DNA from: Dysidea avara
Lineage: Eukaryota > Porifera > Demospongiae > Dictyoceratida > Dysideidae
Direction of reading: 5' to 3'
DNA length: 64,000 nt
Assembly: GCF_963678975.1 (NCBI RefSeq)
Contig: NC_089273.1
Coordinates: 25,252,356 to 25,316,355, forward strand
The translations under genes and the position numbers were made by a program. This document shows positions 48,805 to 62,543 of the stretch, one piece after another. The notes beneath the pieces were generated by a model. That model was not told where the DNA came from and did no database searches. It saw only the letters and a list, made by a program, of their open reading frames with translations. The stretch's first letter is position 1, and each line of letters opens with the position of its first letter.

Positions 48805-51049
48805 TCTACAATCAATAGATCAACTGACCATTAAACAGCCAGAACATGTCACAATATAAATCAACTATGCATACTGGTGTCAATATTAAACCATAAAATC
48901 TATATACATTTAATAGTTAGCTAGCTAGCTATACCAAATACTTTGTTAACAGAACTTTATTACATGTCATGTGAGCAATAGTATGCATACTCATATTAGT
49001 GATGTCATAAGCAAACATACTATTCCAATTAATATTTCAAGTGCATAGCAACCTACGTACATAGTTTGAATTTTTTTAAGTTTCTTTTTATGGAATGAAG
49101 AATGTTATTGTAGCTAACAATGTGTCTCACCACACAGTGCTTCTGTTCACCAACAACACTCCATTTTTCTTGCACACATCAACAAAACAATGCCAATGAG
49201 TTTTCTTTTAATTCAATTCATTGTTGGACACTTCATAAAAATTTAATGTAAAATAGCTAGATCATTTTTGCTTCAGTTTGTATGCAATAGCAAAAGCAAG
49301 GTGTCTTTTAGTTGTTACTCTATGTTATTAATCAATAGAGAATGCATAGCTTCTGTTGAACTGTGATGGAATCTGTTTCAGATTGAATACATGTGTTGTA
49401 ATATACAATAGAATCTGCTGCTACCCAGCACACATTATACTACATACACATGTATGCACGTACATTGCTTAGATGGCCTCCCCAGTGCTTGACTTGCTGT
49501 TATGAATAACACAAAGTTTGTAAATTGAATGTGTGTGTAGAAGACACCATTTTACAAATCTGGTTACATTGTGACTGGATTTGTGAAAAAGGGGGTCTTC
49601 CACAGAATCCACAAAATTCTATGAACTTCGAGGACCATAACTCAAGAAACATATTTATGTGAAAAAATTTCCATCAACTAAGCTATGTTGGTGCTCACTT
49701 ATGACCAAATGTGACCGGATTTGCAAAAAGGTACCTTTTCCACACATTTGACATACCAGCAAACAAAATGATGTAACACTTGCTTCCTTATACTGATTAA
49801 CTTTTTCTTAGTATCAAAATGTAGCCAGATACTGTAGCTACTTTCAATGAAAATTTCAAGCAATTATACACCATGATCAAAAAGTTATGAAGCTTTAAAG
49901 TTCATAAAATGCGTCAAATTTTGTGTGTGAAAAAGGTACCTTTTTGCAACCTTGAAGTTATGAGTCGTCGAAGTTAGTAAATTAGATATGTGTGAATGAC
50001 CCCTTTTTGCAAATCCAGTCACATATAATTTTGGAATGTGATGATTCAATGTACAGGGATTGTTTTCTGGTTCCAAGTGGGAAAATGAAATGCCACTTCA
50101 GTAAAAGTGCTATTTTTTAATGCTTCATGAATATCAGATAACAGCTCAATATGTGAACAGGTGTTGCAGAAACCATTTAAAAGGTAATTACAAGGTATCT
50201 GTGTAATTAAAGGCAATCAAATGCAAACTATACAGCTGGGTAATGTATTTGCTGAGAGATACCTAATGTTGATAAGACAGAACCCATTTTCATCCAAGTT
50301 TGTGAATTGTTTTCACTGTAATATAAAATATTTTATAACAAAGTTGGTATTACTGGTCTATAGTTATACAACATATCAAGCACATTTAAAACTTGTTTGA
50401 TAAGAGATTACATTGAGGGTATGTGGATAATTAAAATTTGCTGGGCTGAATGGTTTTCATCAGTTATGGTTGTAGTACAGCTCAAATCATACTTGTGATG
50501 CATACATACAGATATAGGATGTAGTTACCTGTTAATTCCTTAGCTATTCAACCATTTCCCATGAACATTATAACTGTTACAGTATAATAATGATGGTTTG
50601 TTAATGTAATGAAATAATTATGCATAACTACACTGAATACATTGGGTAAGTAATGATTATATAAAGTGTTTTATGCAAGCGTAAAGCATCCCCTCTAAGT
50701 TTAAGTATTATCAACCTATTTTTTTTATTCAGTTACAGTGTTTCGTATGAATAAGTCATTTCAGTAGCACAACAGTGTCATGTAGGTGTTGCTAAGCTAC
50801 ATTACTTCTCATTCCTTATAAGAAGTTCCTACCTACACAGTTGAATTCTTACAGATATTTAAACTTCATGTTCAAATTACAGTAATTGTTAATTTGAAAT
50901 GAAATATAGTGCGTGTACAAAGTAGCTGAAATATATGCACAATGCAGCCACATGGTTTAGAATCGTGGCTGGAGTGTTGGAGTATTTGTACGTGACTGGT
51001 TGCTGTCAAGCCACAGCCATTAAGTGCACATATGGCTTTAATGATTTTG
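48805..51049. other. Intergenic region upstream of gene B'
   Basis: Matches 16200-18448, including the GTGACCGG-type MITE pair (about 49573-50022). No gene recognised. Confidence 0.5.
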
Positions 51050-51057
51050 TATAAAAG
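51050..51057 (+). promoter_or_regulatory. TATA box of gene B'
   Basis: TATAAAAG in TTGTATAAAAGAAGCTG, the same context as gene B. Confidence 0.7.
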
Positions 51058-51166
51058 AAGCTGTTTCACCATTCACAATAGACAGCTGTGCAATATACTG
51101 TATTTAGTGGTTGCAGTTTGCAATATTCATCTACAAAATAGGTAGTTGTTAGTGATTGCATTGGAG

Positions 51167-52954
51167 ATGATGATGCTTAAGTTGCTAGCAGTCATTGCAG
51201 TTTTGAGACCGACCTTTGCAAATGGTGAGAAATTTGTATTGCAAGTACTACATCACATGTGTGACACACTTAACAGCTTGACTAAATGCATTATGTTGTC
51301 ATTGTGCATGCAATGTAATCAGAACAGTTTGAAATCTCAAATGTATATATCTGATAGCAAAATATATGGTTGTTAGAATCACTACTTTACTAGTGTTATC
51401 AAATAATATTGTTTTTTCTTTGCAGATGGCTGCTTTATAGGGTCACCAGCATGTGAAAATGTGACGCCAGATTTCAATGCAACATTTGGAGAATGTTGTA
51501 ACAGTTTTGATCCACTGCAGAGACAAGATTCATTTGGCAGTGGTCCAGGAATGCAAACATGCATTCGTTGTGCCACACTAGGTGAGACCATTTAATTTTA
51601 CTATTATTATAATATCATTGTATTACTGATGGTAATATCTACATAATAGGATGTCACGTGGATAAGAACTGTGCCAGTGAAACTGGTGATGAAGTTGCTA
51701 CTATTGAAGAATGTTGTGCAATAAGAAACAGACGTTCCTTTAGAAACCCTGATACAGGAACCTGTCATTTATGTGCAAGTATGCAACTTTAATTTCACTT
51801 TGTGCATCTTTAGAGTATTTGTAGTATTGATAGTTTGGCATGACTTCACTGTGTGGTTTGAATATGAGATTCATTTATTAAAGTGTTTGAACTCTTTTAC
51901 AGATTGCTTCTTTAGTGGTAGTTGTAATGGTGTTGGAACATTTGCTGACAACATGACAGACTGCTGTGCAATTCCAGGAGCTAGACGTTATAGAGATCCA
52001 ATGAGTATGACTTGTGAGCGTTGTCCAGGTGTGTATGTAATTCTGTGTAATTTAAAAACATGTTTAGAGATCCTCCTACACAATTACAATTGATTATTAT
52101 TAATTGTTTGATGTGTAGTGCTACAAACATATGCAATTATGTTGCTCATTCATTTTATAATAATTGTGATTTACTATTGATAGATATGGAGATTAATGGA
52201 GATCCTCATTTCATTGTCCCACTACTATCAAAGGAGTTATTGTGTTACTCCATCCAAGGATATCCTGGCTTGGCTTTCAATCTGATTTACAATAAGAACT
52301 TCATCATTAATGCTCAGTTTGTGGATAGTGATGGAGATACAAGTGAAGCTACCTGGATTGGCAAACTGGCTGTAATCCCTCACAATTCCAATAGCTCTGA
52401 AGCTATCATATTTGATTCTGCTGAACAGACAGTTACTGTGGTTGGTCGTGGAAGTTTCAAGGCTTCAATTATCAAGAAAGTGATCATCAGCAATAATGAT
52501 AAAGTCAAATTTATTCAGGGAATAGAAAAACAAACAGGAAATCCCACTGTACATGTATCATACACTGACCCAAGAGCTGACTTTGATGTCAGCTTCCATA
52601 GCAACCATCTCAATGTAGACTGGAATCTAAAATATGATGAGTTTGCTGACTTACATGGACTAATGGGTAAGAGTACTTGGTTTTTCTTTACATTACTGAT
52701 ATAGTCATACATGCTTCTCCTCTGTAGGTCAATTCATGAGGAAAGGGGTTGACATTGACATACAGAGAGAGATGTTGATATACTCTGATGGACGAGATCC
52801 AGTACCAGTCACCAGAGACTCCACAATGACTGGTGACGCTAATAGACAATGTTGGAAAGTGATGAATTATGGCCACCAAGGAGAAGGACTGATAAAGGGA
52901 AAGATTCTCGATTATGTGGTGCCACATATTTTATCAACTGACTTTAACCTGTAA
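51167..52954 (+). CDS. Gene B': secreted cysteine-rich / ITIH C-terminal domain protein
   Basis: Six exons: 51167-51224, 51426-51581, 51650-51778, 51903-52028, 52184-52666, 52728-52954; GT-AG, phase 1, 392 aa. Three ATGs in a row open the frame (an ACG in gene B is ATG here), followed by the LKLLAVIAVLRPTFA signal peptide. Three six-cysteine modules and an intact ITIH_C domain follow. Differences from B include DNM for DDM and SMTC for TMMC in module 3, and SDGD for SVGD and KKV for KKM in ITIH_C. The ITIH_C exon begins MEINGDPHF, and its first 60 bases share several silent bases with pseudogenes C/C' and gene D rather than with gene B, hinting at patchwork conversion. Confidence 0.9.
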
Positions 52955-53577
52955 CTTTCTACAAGCCACTTTACATTTGTGTTCTATCCTTGTGCGTGCA
53001 AAGATGTGCACTTATTATTATTGTACATGTATTTAATATCAGACCTATAAACTTATAAACAGTGTGCAACTTTATGTGTGTTACCAATATTATTGTATTT
53101 AACATTCTGTAACTTATCATATTAACACTTTATTCACTTTGAAAGAAACAATTGTATATCAATCATCAAGCCAATACATACCACCAATGAGTCACATGCG
53201 CTTGATGACTATACTATTGGAGGTAAAAAAAACACATGCTGTAGCTAATTCACTTTATGCTGACAATTTTCTGTACATACATTGTACTAGCAATATCACA
53301 CGCACTATACCATAATTCACTCTTTATTGTTGTCAAATAATCTTCTAACATTTGTGACCGAATTTGCAAAAGGGTACATTTTTCACACACAAAATTTAAC
53401 CCTTTATTTGAACTTAGAAGCTTGATATCTTTTTTATCATCGCATATAATTGCCTCAACATTTCCATGAATGCAGTTAATGTATCTGACTGCATTTGAAA
53501 CTAAGAGCAAGTTAATTACATAATTTATGTCTTATGTGGATACAGGCTTCTGAAATAGTGATGATATGATTGATTTA
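52955..53577. other. 3' flank of gene B'
   Basis: Homologous to 20364-20976, but noticeably more diverged from copy 1 than the gene B/B' region is. A GTGACCG-type MITE edge is at 53354. No gene recognised. Confidence 0.5.
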
Positions 53578-53935
53578 TATAAAAGCAGTTGCATTGTGGC
53601 AATTGGCAACAACAGAATCTGTGAAAGTTTGCAAGTTAAGCATAATTTGTACACTGTCAATAACCATAAAGTCAAGAGCCACATAAGGTATCAAATCAAC
53701 TGGTGCATAGTAGTATATTGAAGAATTGAAAAGCATAGTTGTGAGAAAATGGGTTTAAAAAGTGCTTCTGCTCAAGAGAGCATTTCGGCCAAACAGATGA
53801 TTAGTAGTGATAGTAAAGGTGTCCAGCAAAGGTAAGTGCAGTTTAGCTCCCGGCCATTACAAGTTATGGTGTTAGTGGATAGCTATGTAGGTCATAGCAT
53901 ACCACACACTTTTATTATGTCCACATAGGAAATCA

Positions 53936-54483
<548 letters not shown>

Positions 54484-54557
54484 AATGTATGTTGAAAACT
54501 TTCATTAATCATTAATCATAAATTAAGTGTCAAAAATTCCATTATACATGTAAATCT

Positions 54558-55036
54558 GCTAACATTGAAGATGGAGCTAGGCTTGACGTAAGTACAGAAA
54601 GTTTTTGGGGCAGGAGAAGAAGATGGCCTTTTTTGATATAAAAGTTTTTAGCCCTTTGGCTGCTTCCTATTCCTCCTCCCCTCTGGCTCAATGTTATCAT
54701 CAGGCTGAACTGGACAAGAAGAGAATGTGTGATGAGCGAATATGTGAGGTAGAAAGGGGCACTTTCTCTCCTTTGGTGTTTTCATGCACTGGAGGGATGG
54801 GCCCAATTGCAACTGTTGTCTACAAAAGACTTGTAACTCTTATTTCTGAGAAATGGGGTGATCTATATAGTCAAACTCTATTTTGGATAAGATGTAAACT
54901 CTCTTACTCTTTACTCCACTCAACAGTGATGTGTTTAAGGGGTTCAAGATCAACACACTACAGATGTAATATACAATTGCAAGATCTGGCTATTCACTTG
55001 GCCTGTTCCAACAGTATGGAACTTCTGAATCAATAA
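54558..55036 (+). pseudogene. C-terminal fragment of a retroelement polyprotein, copy 2 only
   Basis: Frames reading EDGARLDV..FWG, then (after a shift near 54610) MAFFDIKVFSPLA, QCYHQAELDKKRMCDERI, SPLVFSCTGGMGP, VVYKRLVTLIS, LSYSLLHSTVMCLRGSRS match the conserved tail seen after the reverse transcriptase in a common invertebrate retroelement lineage. This tail looks like a restriction-like nuclease (D..F.D.(R/K)VF). The frame ends at a TAA at 55034. The element is 5' truncated and carries the shift, so it is dead. Copy 1 lacks it (about 22030-22065). Which clade it belongs to is uncertain. Confidence 0.65.
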
Positions 55037-56340
55037 TCTATAGTGTATGTATACAAATGTTTGATATGTGCTTTATAACAGTTTTAAAAATAAATAATTA
55101 AGAAGTATAAATGAGCCAAATTTTGAAAGCTTGTGTTTGAGAGCTCAGCTCAATGTGTACTAGCTATAGCTGTATGTTGTCATAGATAATTGATTATCTA
55201 TATAAAAGTACTATTTCCTTTTGTAGTGGCATGACACATTAGTTCACCATCGTGTAACATTATAAGTCAAACATTGCAGCATTATTCCTGAATTATGCAA
55301 CACTTTTACTCCTTTGGGAAAAGGCAAAATTCATCTAGAAGTACTGATGCATTCATTCATGTGCAACACTTAATGAGATATCATATTCTTGTGAACAAAT
55401 TGTCTATGATGCTTAGTAAGATGTCAAAAAATAACTGTGCAAGTAAGAATGGTGATGAAGTAGACAGTTTCTGATGCTGTACAATGAGGAACAAGTGATC
55501 TTTTGGAAATTCCAATGATGGAACATATCAACTTTGTAGTAGTATGTTAATTGCAAATTTTTATCAAATACTTACTTATGTATGTACAGATGGCTACAAA
55601 AGTAAGAATTGCAAAGTAAACAACAAGCATATGCAAACACACTGGATGAACATTGTTCACTACCTAGACAAGGTTCCTACCTGACACAGAGACCTGCCAA
55701 ACCTAGCTTCCCAGGTTTGCAAAATAGCGTAAGTACTAGCCTACTAATTTTTGGGTTTAGTGCAATAGCAGATTTATAAAGAATTTAATATTATTGTAAT
55801 TTAGTTATGTATATATGCATGAACATGTTATTAGTTACATTCCATACAGTGACCATTTACACTTTCAGCAAATCCAACAGACATATTAGGGAAATCCTCA
55901 TTTCATTGTCCCACTACTATCAAAGGAATTATTGTGTTATTTCATCCAAGGATATCCTGGCTTGGTTTTTAACCTGATTTACAATAAGAACTTCATCATT
56001 AATGCTCAGTTTGTGGATAGTGTTGGAGATACGAGTGAAGCTACCTGGATTGGCAAGTTGGCTGTAATCCCTCACAACTCCAATGAATCTAAAGCTATCA
56101 TATTTGATTCTGCTGAACAGACAGTTACTGCAGTAGGTCATGGAAGTTGCACGGCTTCACTTATAAAGAAAATAATAATCAACAATGATGACAAAGTCAA
56201 ATTTATTTCAGGGTATAGAAAAACAAACAGGAAATCCCACTGTACATGTATCATACTGACCCACAAGCTGACATTGATGTCAATTTCCATAGCAACCACC
56301 TCAATGTAGAGAATATGATAACTTACATAGACTAATGGGT

Positions 56341-58932
56341 AAGAACTAACTTCATCTATTACTACAAATGTGCAAAAATTACATATGAAGTGTATGGCCA
56401 GAGCCCAGAGATTTGGAGTGGTCGGTGCATGGATTACTCCTAATAGTAGTTATACACTTTCATTGATCTGATATTTAAATCAGAGGCTATTTGTTTTCAT
56501 GCGATAAACAACTGCATCACAAAGGACATACATGTACAGTATGTGTAAGCATGCAAAGCTACAGGTCTAGGCAATGCTTCCCCACCAGGGAATGTTTTGA
56601 AAATTGAGATGCTCTGAATTGGCTGCATCAGGAGACTATTACATGCAAAGTCACTTTCTTCATTTGTTGGCATCAAGGTTGCATACTGGTAATTTTGTGC
56701 TACAGTACCAATTTTCAATTTCATTGGTGTAATTATGTATTAGTGGCACAGATTGCTCTATTAGAGTATCAAACTAATGACTGTTCTAGTATAGTATTAT
56801 TGCAATAACTGCTTTATTAGTTTTTTTTTGTTTTTTTTTGCAAAACCATCTAAGTAGCTGTTATGCCAGACTGGCCAGATTGTGGGCTGAAGTTAAGTGC
56901 ACATGCATGAGAACTGCAACAGTTGTAGGGCAGAAAAATAGATTTTTTTTCTGCACTGCGTATGCATATACACCGTAGGTGACTTTGACCTGTAACTCAA
57001 CAGTGAAGTTTGAAGGCTAGCGCATATTCATGCAACAGTACTACTGCTACTTTGTAGCTATATACTGTAAATGACATACTGTACTTGTAATTTTATAAAT
57101 TTTATCAAATGGATAATAGAATAAAACTCTGGTTGAAACAACACTTTACCAAATTGCTTACTGATTGTGTTTCTGCACTGTACCACAACTACTCTTAGAG
57201 TGCTACAATCATTACACAATGAAATGATGACATTATCATGTTTATGCCACTTAAAATCACCATTAGACCATCACTCTCTTATGTAGCTCCATACCTAATT
57301 CTGGTTTTTAAAAAGTAAAATTACAAAATCATTTTGATTCTATATAATTATATTATCAAGAGCCCACAATAAGAGAGGGACTCTTGATATTATGTATACA
57401 TATTATACTCTTGTTACATAAAACGTTAAAGGCGTTTCTCAGACTTGTAGCATTATCATGTTAGAACCAGCTAACCTGGTAATTCACTCAATAGAAATGT
57501 ACAGCTGACCTACAGTACACAATATCCATACATGCACAACAAAAATGTATACTTACAATGATTCAGGTGGTAGATTTCCTGCATTTCATGTGTTCTATAT
57601 AGTTTGAACAGCACGTATCCACACATTGGAGGTGTCATGAGTAGTCACTCTATAGCAGTGTATATTTCAGATGCATAGCAACCTACATTTCAATGTCCTT
57701 TTTGAAAAAAAAATTGTAAGCTTTCTAGCTGATGAATACAGCTGTATACACCTTATATTACTTCTCTACAACAACACTGTAATTGTGATAGAATGTTTTG
57801 TGTAATATCTAATGCATCAAACTAGCTAATTTCACTCTATATATATATATATATATACAGACGCTATAATCATACATACGCATGAAACAAAATTAATGTT
57901 TATAAAGAGAAGAAAGGTAGGCATAGTTTGTACACACTAAACACAGATTATCTATCATACTGACATGGTTATATTGTAGGCACTTTTATATGATTGGTAG
58001 CTGATGCTCTCAGTGCTCGTATATTTATAAAGAAATTAATAGCTATCTGTTTATATAAGTGGTATGTATCTGACATGACTTAGAGTGTATTTGAGCAATC
58101 TGAATAAGTCAGTGTATCTGATCTTTTGCAGGTGGACGGATGGGTAGCATTACATCAACCACACAAGTGTTGATGTTTTATTGTTTCATACATATCACAT
58201 AACACACCAGATGTGACAGGTGTGCAGAAACCAAATGAATTATACAGTTGACTTTACAAACCTGCTACTTAGTAACACCAAATAATACTGTACACAGAAA
58301 CCATATTATAGCTGTAGTTAGAAATACCTTTACTCCTACTGATGTGGATATTACATTACTGAAGAGGACAACATAACACAACAAGTTTTTCAAACTCTGT
58401 CAACTGTTCAGAAAAGTGCACAAATTAATATTTATATACCTTTTATTTTTTTCATCTAGCCACAATGCATGCAAATTTGTAGGCTACGAACTGCACAGCT
58501 ACTCATTATAAAGTTAAGTTTAACCTAATCAGTTCCTCCTAAGCATCGTTTAAATGATATAAAATTCTTATCCATATTCAATATAGTTATACATTCTTCA
58601 TACTATATTGTATGAGCTCAGCGAAAGGACTGGTACTTTATGTATGTATACCAAATCTGTATTATATGATGTACTGAATTTGTATTGAGAGAATGATGTG
58701 GAACTTGGCATAAATGCTACTACATAGTCAAAATCATTATAGTTCAGACAGTAAGCTACATCAGTATCATATTTGTATACTGCAATACAACCTGTTGAAT
58801 TCAGGTACATCTAAGCCATGTATGTTCTTTTTCAATATTTTCAATTTCAGAGTGTACATATCTTATCTTATTGCAGTAAACATGTCATGGAATGTACCAG
58901 CTTCTGAAACATTGATGAAGTAATCGATTGTG
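56341..58932. other. Spacer between pseudogene C' and gene D, no gene recognised
   Basis: AT-rich, outside the duplicated block. It includes CTCTATTAGAGTA-type motifs near 56757-56820, T-runs at 56821-56840 and an (AT)n at 57838-57857. No exon-like match to known families. Confidence 0.45.
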
Positions 58933-58940
58933 TATAAAAG
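58933..58940 (+). promoter_or_regulatory. TATA box of gene D with adjoining CAGCTG
   Basis: TGTATAAAAGCAGCTG, 70 bases before the start codon; relics C (20977) and C' (53578) keep the same TATAAAAGCAG core. Confidence 0.7.
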
Positions 58941-59002
58941 CAGCTGTAAATGCAGCTGCAGACACTTCTGCTATAATTTGCTACATCGTTCATTTAGTGT
59001 AA

Positions 59003-60793
59003 ATGATGGAAGCAGTGAATGTATGCAAGTTGATTATAACTGGTATACTTTTCATGAGCATAAAGCCAGCAGCTGCACAACGTAAGTGTACTACAGTGGA
59101 ATTTTGTGCTTTGTTAATTATAGCAGTTTGTTGCAGCTAATAAATGACTGTCAAAACATATTTTTCCTTATACAGTTGGATGTCACATTGGTTCACCATC
59201 ATGTAACAGTCAGAATCCAAACACTGCAGCATTGTTCCCTGCTTGCTGTAAAACTTTTACACCTCGGCAAAGACAAGATTCATTTAGAAGTGGTGATGCG
59301 TGCATTCGCTGTGCTACACTTGGTGAGATGACATGATGCACTTGTTCACATATAAAAGTAGATGACTGTTTGTGATGTTTAGGTTGTCATGTAGACAAAA
59401 ACTGTGCAAGTGAGACTGGTGATGAAGTAGCCAGCTATGAAGATTGCTGTGCAATGAGGAATAGAAGGTCTTTTAGGAATCCCAATGATGGAACATGTCA
59501 ACTATGCAACAGTATGTTAATTCTTTCTTGTTAAATGTTCTACTCAATTCTTGTGATGTAGATTGCTACAAAAACAAGAACTGCAGAGGAAATAATGCTG
59601 TCTATGCTGACACTTGGAAAGAATGCTGTGCACAATTTGAACAAGGTTCCTACAATGATCCTGACACTGAGAATGCCACACTTGCACAGGTTTGTTAATA
59701 AGTTCTTATACAGTAGCTTGACTGATATTTTTGGGTTTACAGTTGGTAGTAGTAACCTTATAAAAGCATAATTTTAGAAAAATTATGTATCAACTGAATG
59801 ATTATAAATATGCCACCTATGATGAATCCACCACACATATATGTGACTGGGCCTGTGAAAACAGGGCATGTGGGCACACAAAATTTTGCTAAAGAATGCA
59901 AATAGAGTATAGCAGTACTAAGATATAATCTTTTAGGTGATGGAATGTAGTTTGTACCCAAATTCCCTGTTTTCGCAGGCCCGGTCACATATGGTGACCC
60001 TCACTTCCCTCAATTCTGTTTTAACAGGTGGAGTATGGGGAGATCCTCACTTCATTGTCCCACTTCTATCAAAGGAATTATTGTGTTATTCCATCCAAGG
60101 ATATCCTGGCTTGGCTTTCAACCTGATTTACAATAAGAACTTCATTATTAATGCTCAGTTTGTGGATAGTGTTGGAGATACAAGTGAAGCTACCTGGATT
60201 GGCAAGTTAGCTGTAATCCCTCACCACTCCAATAGCTCTGAAGCTATCATATTTGATTCTGCGGAACAGACGATTACTGTGGTTGGTCGTGGAAGTTTCG
60301 AAGCTTCAATTATCAAAAAAATAATCATCAGCAATAACGATAAAGTCACATTTATTCAGGGAATAGAAAAACAAACAGGAAATCCCACTGTACATGTATC
60401 ATACACTGACCCACGAGCTGACTTTGATGTCAGCTTCCATAGCAACCATCTCAATGTAGACTGGAATCTAAAGTATGATGAGTTTGCTGACTTGCATGGA
60501 CTAATGGGTAAGAATTTTAATTTTAGCATTATATACTAAAAAAATTATACATGTCTTCCTCCACAGGCCAATTTATGAGGAAAGGTGTTGACATTAACAC
60601 ACAGAAACAGATGTTGATTTACTCTGACGGACGAGATCCAGTACCAGTAACCAGGGACTCCACAATTACTGGTGATAGTGGTAAACAATGTTGGAAAGTG
60701 ATGAATTATGGTCATCAAGGAGAGGGACTGATACAGGGAAAGATCCTAGATTATGTGGTGCCTCACATCCTTTCTGCTGACTTTAACCTCTAA
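59003..60793 (+). CDS. Gene D: cysteine-rich / ITIH C-terminal domain protein with a 1-base frameshift
   Basis: Six exons: 59003-59081, 59176-59322, 59383-59511, 59562-59689, 60028-60507, 60567-60793. The signal peptide is MMEAVNVCKLIITGILFMSIKPAAA. Three cysteine modules start CHIGSPSC, CHVDKNC and CYKNKNC; an intact ITIH_C domain ends ILSADFNL. All introns are GT-AG and phase 1, but exon 4 is 128 bases instead of a multiple of three. After DPDTE the expected TCxxC reading is found one base out of frame (TGC CAC ACT TGC), so one base is missing at about 59672 and the direct frame meets a stop in the intron. Either the gene is newly broken or the base is a sequencing error. This is the founder type of relics C and C', with modules well diverged from A and B. 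Confidence 0.75.
59839..59992. mobile_element. Small MITE in intron 4 of gene D
   Basis: ATGTGACTGGGCCTGTGAAAACAGGG and its inverse CCCTGTTTTCGCAGGCCCGGTCACAT bound about 155 bases. Related in plan to the GTGACCGGATTTGC family. Confidence 0.8.
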
Positions 60794-61461
60794 CTTCATT
60801 AATATGTTCATATACATGCATGCATGTAATTGATTTGTGGGTGTTGCATTTTTGTATAATCTAGTAACAATGGTAACTGTGTGCAGTTTACATCATCTCT
60901 GTAAAGTCATAATTATATACGTATTTTGATCAGGCTATGTAAGCACACACATGCATATGTCTTAATTACATCCAATTCAGTGCCATCAAACATGCTGACA
61001 CATTAGTTTTACATATGCAATATATATATATATATATATATAAACAAACAAGACTATGCATGTACATACATGTACACATATAATACCCACCTTGTGTTTT
61101 TGTACCTAAAATAAATGGATAATTACAATGTAGCTACATACAGGGAAGAGTATTGCTTAGATTGTTATAAAATTATGTCATTTTAATTATAAAAATTTAC
61201 TCATCTCACGTTGATATGGTTATCTTTATAGTACTAGATTAATTACCAAGTGAAAGCAAAGCAACATAATGCAAAACTATTATACCGTAGCAAAGTGATC
61301 GGCATGAGTTTCAGTTCTCTTGATAACATCTAGCTATTGAGTTGTTACACACTGAATGAAATAGTGTGGACACTGTAAATTGTGTTAATATGCGTTGATT
61401 AACAATCTACGTAACTGTAAACCTGTAATAGGGTTCCATTATGATGATTTCTATAATACTA
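60794..61461. other. 3' flank of gene D
   Basis: Up to about 61250 homologous to 24256-24690 after pseudogene C; contains an (AT)n at 61020-61042. No gene recognised. Confidence 0.6.
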
Positions 61462-61745
61462 AAAAGTAAGGATAACTACAGTAAGGATAGCTGCAGTAAG
61501 GATAGCTACAGTAAGGATAGCTACAGTAAGGATGGTAAGGATACAGTAAGGATGGTAAGGATGCAGTAAGGACGGTAAGGATACAGTAAGGACGGTAAGG
61601 ATACAGTAAGGACGATAAGGATACAGTAAGGACGGTAAGGATACAGTAAGGACGATAAGGATACAGTAAGGACGGTAAGGATACAGTAAGGACGGTAAGG
61701 ATACAGTAAGGATGGTAAGGATACAGTAAGGATGGTGAGGGATAG
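61462..61745. repeat. Minisatellite, about 20-bp unit (GATACAGTAAGGACGGTAAG)
   Basis: About 13 units of AGGATACAGTAAGGAYGRTA, starting with shorter AGGATAGCTACAGTA variants. The minus-strand frame of 107 aa across it is repetitive (CILTVLTVSLPSLLYPY) and considered spurious. Confidence 0.9.
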
Positions 61746-62107
61746 CTACGTACTTGAATTTAGGCAAGTATATAGCTGGCAATCATGCAAAATTATGAAT
61801 ACATGAAAAGTTATTTGTTTACTGCAAATTGAGGCTCCATGGAAATAAGTCCACAAAGTTGAACCAACCACCCTGTGAAAATTATTTTATTACATCATTA
61901 AATATGAATATTTCTTCAAATCTGGCATACTTATAGCTATATGTTCATTAGAGACTGCATTTAACTGTTACCTAATGTGTGTTATAGCTACATAATAATT
62001 TTGACTATAAAATTAAATTAAATGGGGTTTCTGTATGCGTGCACACAACCACTTTTTCAAAATATATTATATACATTTATTTATAAATTTGAAGAAGTCA
62101 TAAATAG
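61746..62107. other. Spacer, no gene recognised
   Basis: AT-rich, nothing recognisable. Confidence 0.4.
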
Positions 62108-62315
62108 TACCATATAGCCAGAAGTTTGGCGGGAGGAACCTTTGGCGAATTTGCCACAATAAGATTTTGACAAAAAAAGTTTAGCAAATTTGTTAGTAGC
62201 TAACACAGATTTGAAAATTGGACCAACAATTTGGCAGATTATAGTTTGGCAAAACACTGCTCACTTGCCAAATTTGCCAAACTTTCCTCCGACCGAACTT
62301 TTCTGATATATGGTA
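62108..62315. mobile_element. Diverged MITE with TACCATATAG / ATATGGTA ends
   Basis: TACCATATAGCCAGAAGTTTGGCGG and ACTTTTCTGATATATGGTA are inverted ends. TTTGGCGAATTTG and CAAATTTGCCAAAC lie inside in opposite orientation. An older relative of the TACCGTATAG element at 21199-21838. Confidence 0.65.
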
Positions 62316-62380
62316 TAAATTTGTTGCAAATTTAACCAAATCACACAGAAATGATTCAAGTGTATGTTACCCACATGCAC

Positions 62381-62543
62381 ATTAAAATTGGCCTGGCCAT
62401 ACAAGACAGAATCTGGAACTCCCTCCCTATCGAAGGTGTTGCTGTTGAAAATGTTGATGACTTTCAGACTAAATTACACACATGCACATTTACACACTCA
62501 TGATTGAGTTTTTATGCATTAAATCAAATAAATAAATAAATAA
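62381..62543 (+). pseudogene. 3' end of a LINE (reverse transcriptase C-terminus)
   Basis: A short frame ending TGA at 62503 reads DRIWNSLPIEGVAVENVDDF, then QTKL, matching the WNSLP...V.NFK..L ending of many LINE polyproteins. A (AAAT)n tail at 62523-62543 is typical of LINE 3' ends. Everything upstream is missing, as in a 5'-truncated insertion. Confidence 0.6.

Noticed and set aside
56970-57010. Last codons of the missing final exon of pseudogene C' (GTGACTTTGACCTGTAAC)
   Set aside because: Only about 20 bases resemble it and no upstream part of that exon is found; may be chance.
61459-61782. 107-codon minus-strand frame with repeating LTVSLPSLLYPY
   Set aside because: Translation of the minisatellite; the unit length keeps the frame open only locally, and there is no start or splice context.
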